In this document: in pieces, positions 52,734 through 62,267 of the stretch
Numbering within the stretch: position 1 is the first letter of the stretch
Layout: every line of letters starts with the position of its first letter
Assembly (NCBI RefSeq): GCF_001273755.1
Contig: NZ_LGYA01000001.1
Span: forward strand, 666,873-730,872
DNA length: 64,000 bases
Direction of reading: 5' to 3'
Source of the DNA: Peribacillus butanolivorans
GTDB lineage: Bacteria; Bacillota; Bacilli; Bacillales; DSM-1321
Notes under the pieces: model-generated
Told to the model about the DNA's origin: nothing
The model's input: the letters and a program-made list of their open reading frames with translations, nothing else
Databases searched by the model: none
Program-made: the position numbers and the translations under genes

Positions 52734-54947
52734 ATGAATAAAAGTGAGAAGAGAACGAAATTAGTAGAAAAAATTGAAACGCATTTAAGATTGACTGCAA
52801 GAAATTTAGTGAAATTCGATACAATTCAAGAAACATTAGATTTTACGGTAGAATCATTTCAACTGGAGTTTTCATGGGATTTCGTGGCAATCGTTTTAAG
52901 AGAAGATGATATCTTATATCCAAAAGTCTGGAAAGGAGGTTCGCCGCATTTTGCAGATTCCTTTCCAATTCACCTAAGTGAATGCTCTCCGGAGATTCTC
53001 GAAGAAGGATGGGATATTAGGAAAGAAGAAAGCAGCCTCAATTGCAAATTTTATAAGTTAATGAAAAATGAAAGAATTTCAACCTGGTTTACCGTACCTT
53101 TAAAAGATGATGGAATCAGCTATGGGTTCTGTATTATTGGTTTTCATAATTTCGTTCCTTTAATTTCTGAAGTTGAGCAGATTTTTGTTGAATTTGGAAA
53201 AGATGTCGCAGTTGCTATGCAGCTTGCAAAGGAGAAGGAATTTGAGAAACGAAAGTTAAGCAGTATAAGATGGGTCAATGAAAATGTGACCCCGGGTTCA
53301 TCGATGGAAGAGTTAGTGCAAAAGGTGCTAGAGCTATCATGCCAAGGTACGATGGCGGAGGACGCCTCCATCTATTTGTTCGATGAATCGGAAAACTGTT
53401 TTTATTTGCAAAGCCCTTTGATAGGCTCTCCTAAACTGGAAGAAAATATTAGGGTTATAGGAGAGAATGAATTAAGTACATACTTTCCATTTTTTGAAAA
53501 TTCGGGTGGCTTTCAGTTGTCGGTTCCGTTGGTGGTTAATCTTAAGACTGTGGGAATGATTCATTTAGCCAATAAGGCAATGGGCGCATTCACAGTGGGG
53601 GACCTTGAGCTTCTAAAATTTTTATCAAACCATGTGGCCGCATTATTTGAAAACGCTAGATTATATTTAAATGAAATTCATTTAAAGCAGCGGTTACAAA
53701 AGATTATGGGATATCAGCAGGAACTGGTCAAAGAGACATTGTACGGGGAAGATTTTGATGTCATCACGGATACCCTCAGCGGGTTGTTGTCCTGTTCAAT
53801 CATTCTTTTTGATAGATTCTTCAGGTACATCTCTATTCATCTAGAAAACGAGGATGAATATTCACTTCCCGATATATATAGTCTTATTGAGAAAGAGAAA
53901 GCGAAAATCAGTAAGGAAAAACGGGGAATATGGCTCGGAGATTTTAAAAAGGATTCTACTACGATTGGTTTTTGGCCTGTAATAGGAAGTGGGGAATTAT
54001 TAGGCTATTTAGCGATCATCACAAATAAGAATGCTGTGGATGAGGTTACGAATTTAACAATTGGACATGCGCTAAATGTATATGCCATTCAGTTCATCAA
54101 ACAAAAACTGATCATAGAAACTAAAGAGCAGGTGAAGGACAGTTACATAACTAAACTGTTTGAAGAGAAGATAGAGGATAAGGCTAAAATAGTGGAATAC
54201 GCGACGCTAATGAACATAGATTTATATCGGCCACACCGGATTGCTGCATTAAAACTGGAAGAGGAATCTTTACTTTCCCATTCGAACCTGATCGAGAGAG
54301 AAGCAGAAAAAGCCTCGGAATGGGATCATATGAAAGAACAGCTGTATCTTAAATACAAAGAAATCATCGTGACTAAAAGAGATGATATGATGATTCTCAT
54401 GATTCCAGTAGAAAGAGAAAAAGACCTGGCTTCCTCTTATTGGGGAGAGTTATATCAATATCTTAGAGAGCAACCGATTTTCAAAAAGCTTTCCTTGACG
54501 ATTTATATGGGAGTGGGAGGGGCGACGGATAAGCTGGAGGATTATTATTATGCCTACAAACAGGCCATGCATGCTTATAATGTTAGCCGAAATGGCTTCC
54601 CGAAAAATGGACTAGCTATATTTGATGAATTGGGTTCGTATTCTCTTTTAAATAACCTGAAAGACCCTGCACTTGCCGATTTATTTCTGAAAAAGTATTT
54701 AGCTCCGTTGATGGAATATGCAAAGGGAAGTGGAGCAGATCTTATGAATACGCTAAGAGCCTATTTATTTAATAACGGAAATCTGAAAAATACCATGGAT
54801 GTACTTTTCATACACCGCAGTACTCTGCGCTACAGGTTGGAAAGAATTCGTGACATTCTAGACATGGATCTAGAAGACGCAGAAACGCGATTAAATCTGA
54901 TGATTGCTTATAAACTTCATGATTTATATCAATCCAGCCAGTTATAG
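52734..54947 (+). CDS. GAF-domain regulator with PucR/CdaR-type C-terminal helix-turn-helix
   Basis: A 737-residue regulator. I start it at ATG 52734 (GGGG upstream); the longer frame from 52614 would add a hydrophobic stretch without a ribosome site. GAF-like ligand domains occupy about residues 20-190 and 205-340. A GGDEF-related PucR-type middle region follows, and the C-terminal PucR helix-turn-helix is in FIHRSTLRYRLERIRDILDM. Such proteins activate catabolic operons on binding a small molecule. It precedes, on the same strand, the fatty/aromatic acid operon at 56133 and is its likely regulator. Confidence 0.82.
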   Translation: MNKSEKRTKLVEKIETHLRLTARNLVKFDTIQETLDFTVESFQLEFSWDFVAIVLREDDILYPKVWKGGSPHFADSFPIHLSECSPEILEEGWDIRKEESSLNCKFYKLMKNERISTWFTVPLKDDGISYGFCIIGFHNFVPLISEVEQIFVEFGKDVAVAMQLAKEKEFEKRKLSSIRWVNENVTPGSSMEELVQKVLELSCQGTMAEDASIYLFDESENCFYLQSPLIGSPKLEENIRVIGENELSTYFPFFENSGGFQLSVPLVVNLKTVGMIHLANKAMGAFTVGDLELLKFLSNHVAALFENARLYLNEIHLKQRLQKIMGYQQELVKETLYGEDFDVITDTLSGLLSCSIILFDRFFRYISIHLENEDEYSLPDIYSLIEKEKAKISKEKRGIWLGDFKKDSTTIGFWPVIGSGELLGYLAIITNKNAVDEVTNLTIGHALNVYAIQFIKQKLIIETKEQVKDSYITKLFEEKIEDKAKIVEYATLMNIDLYRPHRIAALKLEEESLLSHSNLIEREAEKASEWDHMKEQLYLKYKEIIVTKRDDMMILMIPVEREKDLASSYWGELYQYLREQPIFKKLSLTIYMGVGGATDKLEDYYYAYKQAMHAYNVSRNGFPKNGLAIFDELGSYSLLNNLKDPALADLFLKKYLAPLMEYAKGSGADLMNTLRAYLFNNGNLKNTMDVLFIHRSTLRYRLERIRDILDMDLEDAETRLNLMIAYKLHDLYQSSQL

Positions 54948-55280
54948 ACTGACAAAATGTGTCCTCCTCAACATAATCAATGATAATAGGCCTTGAAGGG
55001 GGCTTTTTTTTGTGAAAAATTTTATCTGCGATTCCATTAGTAATAGAAGAGTTTATAAGATTCAAGTAGCCTTTTGTTTACTTGCACAAGCTTTCTCTCT
55101 TCATCTTACATGTTATATGGTGGGACTCAAGCAAGCTTTAGAAGAAAGAAGGAAAGAAAGCCAGTGCAGAGGAAAAAGCTACGTGTGAGCGCTTCTGTAA
55201 TCGAAATGATAGGGTGAATAGAATTTAGGCCTATGATCCAAGAAAGAGCAAGCAAGTCTACTCAAAAGAATGACCAGAAA

Positions 55281-55475
55281 CTATTCTTTATAAATAATGC
55301 TTGATTTACATTCAGGACATGTTACTTCTTTATAATGCTTGAAGCTAATCTTTCTAAGATCCCTTCTGGTTAACATAGTGAATACATTATATCTTGCGCC
55401 GCATGCACAAGTATATTTGTCTTTAACTATGTGTCTTTCATCTGTATTAGCTGAATAAATAGTAGGAAAAAACAT
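55281..55475 (-). CDS. Small zinc-ribbon protein under a c-di-GMP riboswitch
   Basis: A 64-residue protein starting at ATG 55475 after AGAGGG. It carries a CxC pair (YTCACG) and a CPEC pair, 37 residues apart, forming a plausible zinc ribbon, with a basic stretch (TRRDLRKISFKHYK) between. A longer in-frame start at 55577 would run into the riboswitch and is unlikely. I do not recognise a family. The riboswitch directly upstream makes it a c-di-GMP-controlled gene. It stands alone in a 1.2-kb gap. Confidence 0.72.
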   Translation of the reverse strand: MFFPTIYSANTDERHIVKDKYTCACGARYNVFTMLTRRDLRKISFKHYKEVTCPECKSSIIYKE

Positions 55476-55557
55476 ATAAAACCCTCTTTTATTTAATTTT
55501 AGGCAAATTAAAAAGGGGGCAAGAAATAAATAATTAATTAATCTAATCAAGATATAT

Positions 55558-55645
55558 CTTGGCAACCCGGCTGCCATGACAACTAAATTGTTGGTTTAGG
55601 CCCGTGGCTTTGCGTCTTTTACTTTCATAAAATTTGCCTAAAATA
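55558..55645 (-). promoter_or_regulatory. Cyclic-di-GMP-I (GEMM) riboswitch
   Basis: On the minus strand the aptamer reads AGGCAAA, a stem closed by a GAAA tetraloop (TTTTATGAAAGTAAAA), then GACGCAAAGCC, then GGCCTAAACC, a second helix, and GGCAGCCGGGTTGCC, which includes the tetraloop-receptor side. All the GEMM-I consensus blocks are present in the correct order and spacing. Its 3' end is about 80 bases before the zinc-ribbon gene at 55475, which it should control. Confidence 0.9.
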
Positions 55646-55747
55646 ATCTTAACATAAACTTTAACCCGTTTTGGAAGTGCAGAAAAAATACTTATCTATT
55701 AAATGGGAAGAACTAATGAGGGAAAGAACAAATGATAAGCGAACTTT

Positions 55748-55778
55748 CCTTCGGTATGGTTCTTCTCGAAGGGTTTTT
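55748..55778 (+). terminator. Hairpin with T run, orphan
   Basis: CCTTCG (55748-55753) pairs with CGAAGG (55767-55772), followed by GTTTTTATT. No gene ends nearby on the plus strand. The rest of 55650-56132 holds no ORF I can support. Confidence 0.4.
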
Positions 55779-56132
55779 ATTCCAAGATGTAACTGCCAAT
55801 TAGGATATATATTAATTTTATCAGGTAATGGTTATCTAAATAAGAGTTAGTAAGAGAGTATATTTATATATTTCCTAGTACAACGTATTAGTCAGGCTGA
55901 ATTATGATCATTGGATAAATGGGAAAGCGGCTTCTCAAATATAAAATGAGGGTTATTCAAACTGAGGGTATGATACACAGTTGGTTTACACTCTGGATCT
56001 CGATTGGTACAAAACGTACGAATTAAAGGGATCCGTTTAGTACGCTATGTACCTATAACTGGTTAATATATGGAGATATAATGACAATTATTAGATAATA
56101 AAATAAAAATTCAGTCAATTAGGAGGGCACCT

Positions 56133-57269
56133 ATGGATTTCAACTTAACAGATGATCAGCAAGCGATTGTTTCGATGGCAAGGGATGTAGTGAATGCTGA
56201 AATCATTCCACTAGCAAGAGAGTTCGACGAAAGAGAGGCTTTTCCGGTAGAAATCATGGACAAGTTGAGGGAATGTGGACTATTCAATCTATCTATTCCT
56301 GAGGAATACGGAGGTCCTGGAATTGATAAATTATCACATGCCTTAATCGTGGAAGAAATAGCAAGAGGCTGTGCTGGCATAGCAACTTCATTGGAAGCTA
56401 ATTCACTTTCATCTTATCCAATTTTAGTTGGTGGGGATGAATCACTTAAGCAAAAATATTTGAAACGTTTAACCGAAGAAGGGCAATATGCTTCTTTTGC
56501 CTTAACAGAACCGGGCGCGGGCAGTGATGTATCTGGCATGTCATCAACTATTGTAAGAAAAGATGGCGGTTACATATTAAATGGGGAAAAGTGTTTTATC
56601 ACCAACGCAAGTTATGCTCATTTCTATGTAGTACTCGCCAAACAGACGCTTGAAAATGGGGAAAATTCTTTTACGGCTTTAGTTGTCGAAAGAGATTCTG
56701 AAGGTATTACGGTTGGTGAAAAGGAAAAGAAAATGGGGCTTAGAGCTTCTAACACAGCTTCGGTTATCTTCGATGATGTCTTTGTACCCCTTGAAAATCG
56801 AATTGGAGAAGAAGGAAAAGGTTTTAAGATTTTTATGAAAGCCCTTTCTTTTGCGAGGCCGATGGTTGGAGCCCAGGCGGTAGGAATTGCACAGGGAGCA
56901 TATGAAAGCGCTTTAAATTATGCGAAGGAAAGAAAACAATTTAAAAAGCCAATCGCTAATTTCCAATCCATCCAATTCATGCTGGCTGATATGGCGATGA
57001 CCATTGAAGCATCAAGGTTATTGGTTCATAAGTCTGTCTTTCTCTTGGAACAGGGTACGCCTTCAGCGAAGCATGCTTCTTTCGCTAAATGTTTCGCTGC
57101 TGATACCGCAATGAAAGTAGCCGAAGATGCAGTGCAAATTCACGGAGGTTACGGATTCATTCGGGAATATCCAGTTGAGAAGTATTTCCGGGATGCTAAA
57201 ATCATGCAAATTTACGAAGGTACAAATCAAATACAACGTGTCGTCATTGCAAAAGAGATATTGAGCTAA
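56133..57269 (+). CDS. Acyl-CoA dehydrogenase
   Basis: A 378-residue FAD-dependent acyl-CoA dehydrogenase. The signatures ALTEPGAGSDVSGM and the C-terminal QIHGGYGFIREYPVEKYFRD are complete, and the catalytic glutamate lies in MQIYEGTNQIQR. It makes the first double bond in beta-oxidation and passes electrons to ETF. It is the first gene of a seven-gene plus-strand operon; AGGAGGG precedes the ATG. Chain-length preference is not predictable. Confidence 0.94.
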   Translation: MDFNLTDDQQAIVSMARDVVNAEIIPLAREFDEREAFPVEIMDKLRECGLFNLSIPEEYGGPGIDKLSHALIVEEIARGCAGIATSLEANSLSSYPILVGGDESLKQKYLKRLTEEGQYASFALTEPGAGSDVSGMSSTIVRKDGGYILNGEKCFITNASYAHFYVVLAKQTLENGENSFTALVVERDSEGITVGEKEKKMGLRASNTASVIFDDVFVPLENRIGEEGKGFKIFMKALSFARPMVGAQAVGIAQGAYESALNYAKERKQFKKPIANFQSIQFMLADMAMTIEASRLLVHKSVFLLEQGTPSAKHASFAKCFAADTAMKVAEDAVQIHGGYGFIREYPVEKYFRDAKIMQIYEGTNQIQRVVIAKEILS

Positions 57270-57290
57270 CTAAAAAAGGAGGAAATGAAA

Positions 57291-58151
57291 ATGGCAGAGA
57301 CAATTATCGGGGTCGTAGGATCAGGAACAATGGGGGGAGGAATCGCTCATCAAGCAGCGTTATCCGGTTTCAAAGTAATTTTATGTGATGTAGAAGATCG
57401 ATTTTTAGATAATGCGATTAATAGAATGGAAACGTTCATGGATAAAAGCGTAGCAAGAGGCAAGATGAAGGAAGAGCAAAAGCCTGAGGTGCTGGGAAGA
57501 ATCACAACAACGACTAATTTGGAAGATTTAAAGGAAGCCAACATTGTTATCGAAGCAATCATCGAGAACTTGGAAGCGAAGAAAGCGATATTTTCCCAGT
57601 TAGATAACGTTCTTGGCGAAGAAGCGATAATTGCTACCAATACTTCATCGATGTCGATCACAGTCATTGCAGGAGCGACCAAGCGGCCTGAGAAGGTAGC
57701 GGGTATGCATTTCTTTAACCCGGCGCAAATCATGAAATTAGTGGAAGTGGTCCGTGGTTATAATACAAGCGATGATACCGTATCAAAATTAATGGAGCTT
57801 TCAAGGGCATTTGGCAAAGAACCAATCGAAGTCAAAAAAGACTCGCCTGGATTTATCGTGAACAGAATCATGATTCCGCAATTCATTGAAGCCATCAAAT
57901 TGGCTGAAGAAGGGGTAGCTTCTTATGAAGATATTGATAAAGCCGTTAGATTGGGATTGAATTATCCAATGGGTCCTTTTGAATTGCAGGACTTTGCGGG
58001 TGTCGATATTGGTTTGCACGTCATGGATTATTTTTATGATGAATTTAAAGACGGTCGTTTTGCAGCTCCTCAACTTATCCGCCAAATCGTAAATGCAGGA
58101 CGTACAGGTAAAAAGGCAGGTGCAGGATTTTATGACCACGACAAAAAATGA
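57291..58151 (+). CDS. 3-hydroxyacyl-CoA dehydrogenase (3-hydroxybutyryl type)
   Basis: A 286-residue NAD(P)+-dependent enzyme with the Rossmann loop GVVGSGTMGGGIAH, the catalytic His in MHFFNPAQ and GLNYPMGPFELQDFAGVD. I prefer ATG 57291 to 57285 because of its distance from AAGGAGG. It oxidises the 3-hydroxyacyl-CoA made by the next gene's product. It is a paralogue of PaaH. Confidence 0.93.
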   Translation: MAETIIGVVGSGTMGGGIAHQAALSGFKVILCDVEDRFLDNAINRMETFMDKSVARGKMKEEQKPEVLGRITTTTNLEDLKEANIVIEAIIENLEAKKAIFSQLDNVLGEEAIIATNTSSMSITVIAGATKRPEKVAGMHFFNPAQIMKLVEVVRGYNTSDDTVSKLMELSRAFGKEPIEVKKDSPGFIVNRIMIPQFIEAIKLAEEGVASYEDIDKAVRLGLNYPMGPFELQDFAGVDIGLHVMDYFYDEFKDGRFAAPQLIRQIVNAGRTGKKAGAGFYDHDKK

Positions 58152-58164
58152 GGGGGCAATAAAA

Positions 58165-58938
58165 GTGGAATTAGAAGTGTTGAAATATGAAATTGAGCAA
58201 GGGGTAGCAACTCTTTATTTGAATAGACCCCCTCACAATCCATTAAACTGGCAGTCTTTTAAAGAACTTTCCATGCTTATGGATCAATTGGACCGTGACA
58301 GCAGGGTTAGAGCAGTGATCATTACGGGCAGTGGCGATCGATCATTTGCAGCCGGCGCAGACATAAAAGAGATGATGAACCTGACGGAAATGGAGATTCT
58401 GCAGAATAATGAAATTTCCCGAGGAGCTTTTGAAAAAATGGAACGGCTGTCAAAACCTATAATTGCAGCTGTAAATGGTCTTGCTTTAGGCGGCGGTGCG
58501 GAGCTTGCCCTTGCTTGTGATTTGATTATTTGTTCTGAACGCACGAAATTCGGATTTCCGGAAATTAATCTGGGGATTATTCCAGGAGGCGGAGGAACTC
58601 AGCGTTTTCAGCGTTTAGTTGGCCAAAAAGCGGCTAAGGAAATTCTGTATTTTGGCGAAATGTTCTCAGGTGAAAGAGCCTATGAACTTGGTGTTGTTAA
58701 TAAAGTCGTTCCTGCAGATCAACTGTTGACTGAAGCGAAAGAATGGGCAGTAAAATTGGCAGGTAAATCTTCGATGGCAATGAATATGATGAAAAAGGCA
58801 GTTAATGCCGGTGCCAATACAGACTTAGATACAGCACTGGATATTGAAATGGCTTGTTTTGGTAACGCGTTTGCCTCTTCTGACCGTAAGGAAGGCATGC
58901 AGGCCTTCGTAGAAAAAAGAAAAGCTATTTTTAAATAA
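58165..58938 (+). CDS. Enoyl-CoA hydratase
   Basis: A 257-residue crotonase starting with GTG at 58165 after GAGGGGG. GDRSFAAGADIKEM, GLALGGGAELALACD and FPEINLGIIPGGGGTQRFQR give the oxyanion hole and hydratase glutamates. The opening VATLYLNRPPHNPLNWQSF with a double proline is somewhat unusual. It hydrates the enoyl-CoA in the local beta-oxidation spiral. Confidence 0.92.
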   Translation: MELEVLKYEIEQGVATLYLNRPPHNPLNWQSFKELSMLMDQLDRDSRVRAVIITGSGDRSFAAGADIKEMMNLTEMEILQNNEISRGAFEKMERLSKPIIAAVNGLALGGGAELALACDLIICSERTKFGFPEINLGIIPGGGGTQRFQRLVGQKAAKEILYFGEMFSGERAYELGVVNKVVPADQLLTEAKEWAVKLAGKSSMAMNMMKKAVNAGANTDLDTALDIEMACFGNAFASSDRKEGMQAFVEKRKAIFK

Positions 58939-58985
58939 CAAAATGGGGGCGCCAGCGTCCCCTTATAAAAGGGAGGATACAAAAC

Positions 58986-60167
58986 ATGGCGGGAAACGAT
59001 ATTGTTTTAATAGAGGGAGCAAGAACGGCATTTACTGAATTCGGGGGATCTTTCAAAGATGTTTCAGCTATTGACCTCGGTGTAATAGCTTCTAAGGAAG
59101 CAATGACTCGTTCAGGGATAAAACCAGAAGAAGTAGATCAAGTAGTGATGGGGAATGTTATTCAATCAAGCGGCGACGCTGTGTTCCTAGGTAGGCATAT
59201 TGGATTGAAATCTGGTATCCCGCAGTCAACACCAGGGCTTACCGTCAATCGTTTATGCGGTTCTGGATTGCAGGCCATTGTATCGGCAGCCCAATCCATC
59301 AGACTTGGTGAATCACAAGTAGCCCTTGCTGGTGGAGCGGAAAATATGAGCCAAATCCCTCATGTTATTCGTGGAGCACGCTTTGGAATTCCTCTTGGGC
59401 AAGCACCAATGGCCGATTTTCTATGGGAATCCCTATATGATCCATATGGAGATTGCACGATGTCCATCACGGCAGAAAATATTGCCGCAGAGTATGGTAT
59501 CACCCGAGAAAGCTGCGATGAGTTCGCAGTAAGAAGTAATGAGCGGGCACTAGCCGCCATCGAAAAAGGTTACTTTGGCAAAGAAATTACCCCAGTAGCT
59601 ATTAAAACAAGAAAAGGCGAAGTGAATATTGATCGGGACGAACATCCTCGTGCTTCAACGTATGAGAAAATCTCCAAGTTAAAAGCACGGTTTAAAGATA
59701 ATGGGGTCGTTACAGCAGCCAATGCAAGTGGTATCAATGATGGAGCGGCAGCGGTCATTCTAACATCTTCAGATTATGCTGAAAAAAATAACATTAAACC
59801 GTTAGCCCGTCTCGTTTCCTATGGAATCTCCGGCGTTGATCCAAAATTAATGGGATTAGGTCCAGTTACGGCTATTCAGCAAGCGCTTTCAAGGGCAGGG
59901 ATGGATATTAAGGATCTCGATCTTGTTGAAATAAATGAAGCATTTGCTGCACAATATCTTGGGTGCCAAAAACTGCTTGATTTTGATCCTGAAATTGGAA
60001 ATGTCAATGGAGGCGCAGTGGCTTTAGGCCATCCGTTAGGTGCAAGTGGTGCACGTATTTCACTTTCCCTAATTTATGAATTGCAAAGACGCGGAAAAAA
60101 GTATGGCGTATCTTCGCTTTGTATCGGTGGAGGTCAAGGGATTGCTGCAATTTGGGAAGCAATTTAA
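58986..60167 (+). CDS. Acetyl-CoA acyltransferase (thiolase)
   Basis: A 393-residue thiolase with Cys in [14 protein letters not shown], His in [12 protein letters not shown] and the second Cys in SLCIGGGQG. It closes the beta-oxidation cycle by releasing acetyl-CoA. GGGAGG lies before the ATG. It is related to PaaJ but clearly a separate gene. Confidence 0.94.
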   Translation: MAGNDIVLIEGARTAFTEFGGSFKDVSAIDLGVIASKEAMTRSGIKPEEVDQVVMGNVIQSSGDAVFLGRHIGLKSGIPQSTPGLTVNRLCGSGLQAIVSAAQSIRLGESQVALAGGAENMSQIPHVIRGARFGIPLGQAPMADFLWESLYDPYGDCTMSITAENIAAEYGITRESCDEFAVRSNERALAAIEKGYFGKEITPVAIKTRKGEVNIDRDEHPRASTYEKISKLKARFKDNGVVTAANASGINDGAAAVILTSSDYAEKNNIKPLARLVSYGISGVDPKLMGLGPVTAIQQALSRAGMDIKDLDLVEINEAFAAQYLGCQKLLDFDPEIGNVNGGAVALGHPLGASGARISLSLIYELQRRGKKYGVSSLCIGGGQGIAAIWEAI

Positions 60168-60201
60168 TGAATCGTTTTAGTTAGTAAAGGAGGTAAGGTA
60201 T

Positions 60202-61791
60202 TTGATAGCCAATCATACTGGGACGAATTCTTATACAGTATCACAGGTCTTTAAACATGCGGTTTTAACCACACCGGAAAAAGAAGCAATATTTGATGGG
60301 GAAAATCGTCTTACCTATGGTGAAATTGATGTAGAGGCTGATTTATTAGCCTCTGGATTAGTTCAGCTAGGTATTGAAAAAGGCGATCGGGTCGCGGTCT
60401 GTTTACCAAATTGGAATGAATTTATGGTTATTTTCATGGCACTATCTAAAGTAGGTGCGATACTTATTCCTTTAAATATAGATTACCGCAAAAATGAAAT
60501 CATTTATATTTTAGAAAATTCGGGTGCTAAAGCTGTTTTTTTCTCAAACACTTTTGGTAAAGTCGATCAATTCCCACAATTGATGGAAGCCCAAAAAAGC
60601 ATTTCCACATTAATACATCTCATCTCCGTCCGTTTTCAACATGATTCCATTAACAATTATGATCGTTTAATTCAATTAGGAAGAAATCACAAAATATTAA
60701 AGACACCTAAAGTGGAAAATGATGATATCTGTGTGATCCTCTATACTTCTGGGACGACAGGCAATCCAAAGGGAGTCATGCTCGCCAACGAGAACGTGGT
60801 GAGTATATCAAGAACAGCAGCTTATAAAATGGATTGTAGTCCTGACGATGTATTTTTAATCCCTGTTCCTTTATTTCATATCATGGGCTTGATGTTCATG
60901 TTGCGTTCCATTTCCTGTCAGGGAAGACTCGTTTTAATGGAAAAATTCAAAGCGGAAAAGGCATTGGAATTAATTCAACATGAAAAGGTGACCATTCATC
61001 CGGGAGTGCCGACCATGTTTATCCTAGAATTGAATCACCCTAACTTTTCTACATATGATCTTTCGAGCTTACGAACCGGGGAAATGGCTGCAGCACCTTG
61101 TCCGATTGAAATTCTTCGTCGGATTAAGAATGAGATGAAATGCAATATCCTAGTGGCCTATGGTATGACGGAAACATCTGCAAGTTTATCGATGACGAAT
61201 TTCGAGGATGATGACCATCTAAGGGCTGAAACGGTAGGCAGAGCGATGCCGGGCGCAGAAGTGAAAATTGTGGATGATAACCGGGAAGCAGTTCCGCCAG
61301 GTGTAGTCGGAGAACTTGCCTGCAAAAGTACAGGCCTGATGAAGGGGTATTTCCAGATGGAAGAAGAAACAAAAAAGGCTACGGATGAACACGGGTGGTT
61401 TTATTCTGGAGATCTGGCCACGATGGATGAAGCAGGATATATCCGGATTGTCGGCCGTAAAAAGGAATTGATCATCCGCGGGGGGTACAATATCTATCCT
61501 CGTGAGGTAGAGGATGTCTATTATCAACACCCGAGCGTAATGGAAGCAGCTATCATTGGCTTACCGGATACGGTACTCGGAGAAATCACTTGTGCTGTAA
61601 TCCGTTTGAGGCCAGGTAAGCAAGCTTCCGAGCAGGAACTTAAAAAATTTGCCGAACAAAGACTCGTGTCATATAAGATTCCAAACAAATTTGTCTTTAT
61701 GGATGAACTTCCTATGACATCATCAGGGAAAATATTGAAACGAGAACTAACAAAGCGAATAGAATCAGAGCTCAAAGAAGAATTGCGGTAA
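60202..61791 (+). CDS. AMP-forming carboxylic acid-CoA ligase
   Basis: A 529-residue acyl-CoA synthetase of the ANL superfamily. The P-loop YTSGTTGNPKGVML, YGMTETSASLS, the SGD motif and GRKKELIIRGGYNIYPREVE are complete, and the acyl-adenylating lysine lies in TSSGKILKRE. It starts with TTG at 60202 after AAAGGAGG. With the permease downstream it probably activates an imported fatty or aromatic acid; the acid cannot be named from sequence. Confidence 0.92.
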   Translation: MIANHTGTNSYTVSQVFKHAVLTTPEKEAIFDGENRLTYGEIDVEADLLASGLVQLGIEKGDRVAVCLPNWNEFMVIFMALSKVGAILIPLNIDYRKNEIIYILENSGAKAVFFSNTFGKVDQFPQLMEAQKSISTLIHLISVRFQHDSINNYDRLIQLGRNHKILKTPKVENDDICVILYTSGTTGNPKGVMLANENVVSISRTAAYKMDCSPDDVFLIPVPLFHIMGLMFMLRSISCQGRLVLMEKFKAEKALELIQHEKVTIHPGVPTMFILELNHPNFSTYDLSSLRTGEMAAAPCPIEILRRIKNEMKCNILVAYGMTETSASLSMTNFEDDDHLRAETVGRAMPGAEVKIVDDNREAVPPGVVGELACKSTGLMKGYFQMEEETKKATDEHGWFYSGDLATMDEAGYIRIVGRKKELIIRGGYNIYPREVEDVYYQHPSVMEAAIIGLPDTVLGEITCAVIRLRPGKQASEQELKKFAEQRLVSYKIPNKFVFMDELPMTSSGKILKRELTKRIESELKEELR

Positions 61792-61810
61792 TAAGGAAGG
61801 GGGAGGAGAA

Positions 61811-62248
61811 ATGAGGGAGAATGAGCACAAGTTTATGATTGAATTCGGGGAGACAGATGGAGCGGGTATTGTTTATTTTCCTAATTATTTGAAGTGGTTT
61901 GATAATGCAACACATCACTTTTTTCGGTCCATGAATTTGCCCTTAGCGCAATTAAAAGAAAAGAATATTATTTTGCCTTTGATTGATGTGCGCTGTACGT
62001 TCGAAAAGCCGCTTCATGAGGATCAATGGATAGTCATTAAGACCACAGTTGGGAAAATGAGTACAAAAACCATTCAATTCATACATGAAATATTTTTGAA
62101 TGGCGAGAGGGTCAGTTATGGGTATGAACTTCGTGGATGGGTTTTAAAAGGAGAAAATGGGATAGCAGCTCAGCCGATTCCAGAGGAAATAAGGGAACTA
62201 ATGAAGTGTGATGATGTAGTAAATAAGAAAGAATTGTTAAGTAGATAA
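61811..62248 (+). CDS. Hot-dog acyl-CoA thioesterase, YbgC/4-hydroxybenzoyl-CoA type
   Basis: A 145-residue thioesterase. The segment FGETDGAGIVYFPNYLKWFD has the Asp-containing active-site motif of the 4-hydroxybenzoyl-CoA thioesterase/YbgC family. It probably frees CoA from slow or dead-end thioesters in this pathway. GGAGGAG precedes the ATG, 19 bases after the ligase stop. Confidence 0.88.
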   Translation: MRENEHKFMIEFGETDGAGIVYFPNYLKWFDNATHHFFRSMNLPLAQLKEKNIILPLIDVRCTFEKPLHEDQWIVIKTTVGKMSTKTIQFIHEIFLNGERVSYGYELRGWVLKGENGIAAQPIPEEIRELMKCDDVVNKKELLSR

Positions 62249-62267
62249 AAGTTGGAAGAGGTCGATC

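Noticed and set aside
55012..55188. A 58-codon frame starting with GTG after AAGGGGGC
   Set aside because: The GGGGGC plus T run looks more like the terminator of the PucR-type regulator gene, and the encoded peptide resembles nothing I know. It cannot be fully excluded.
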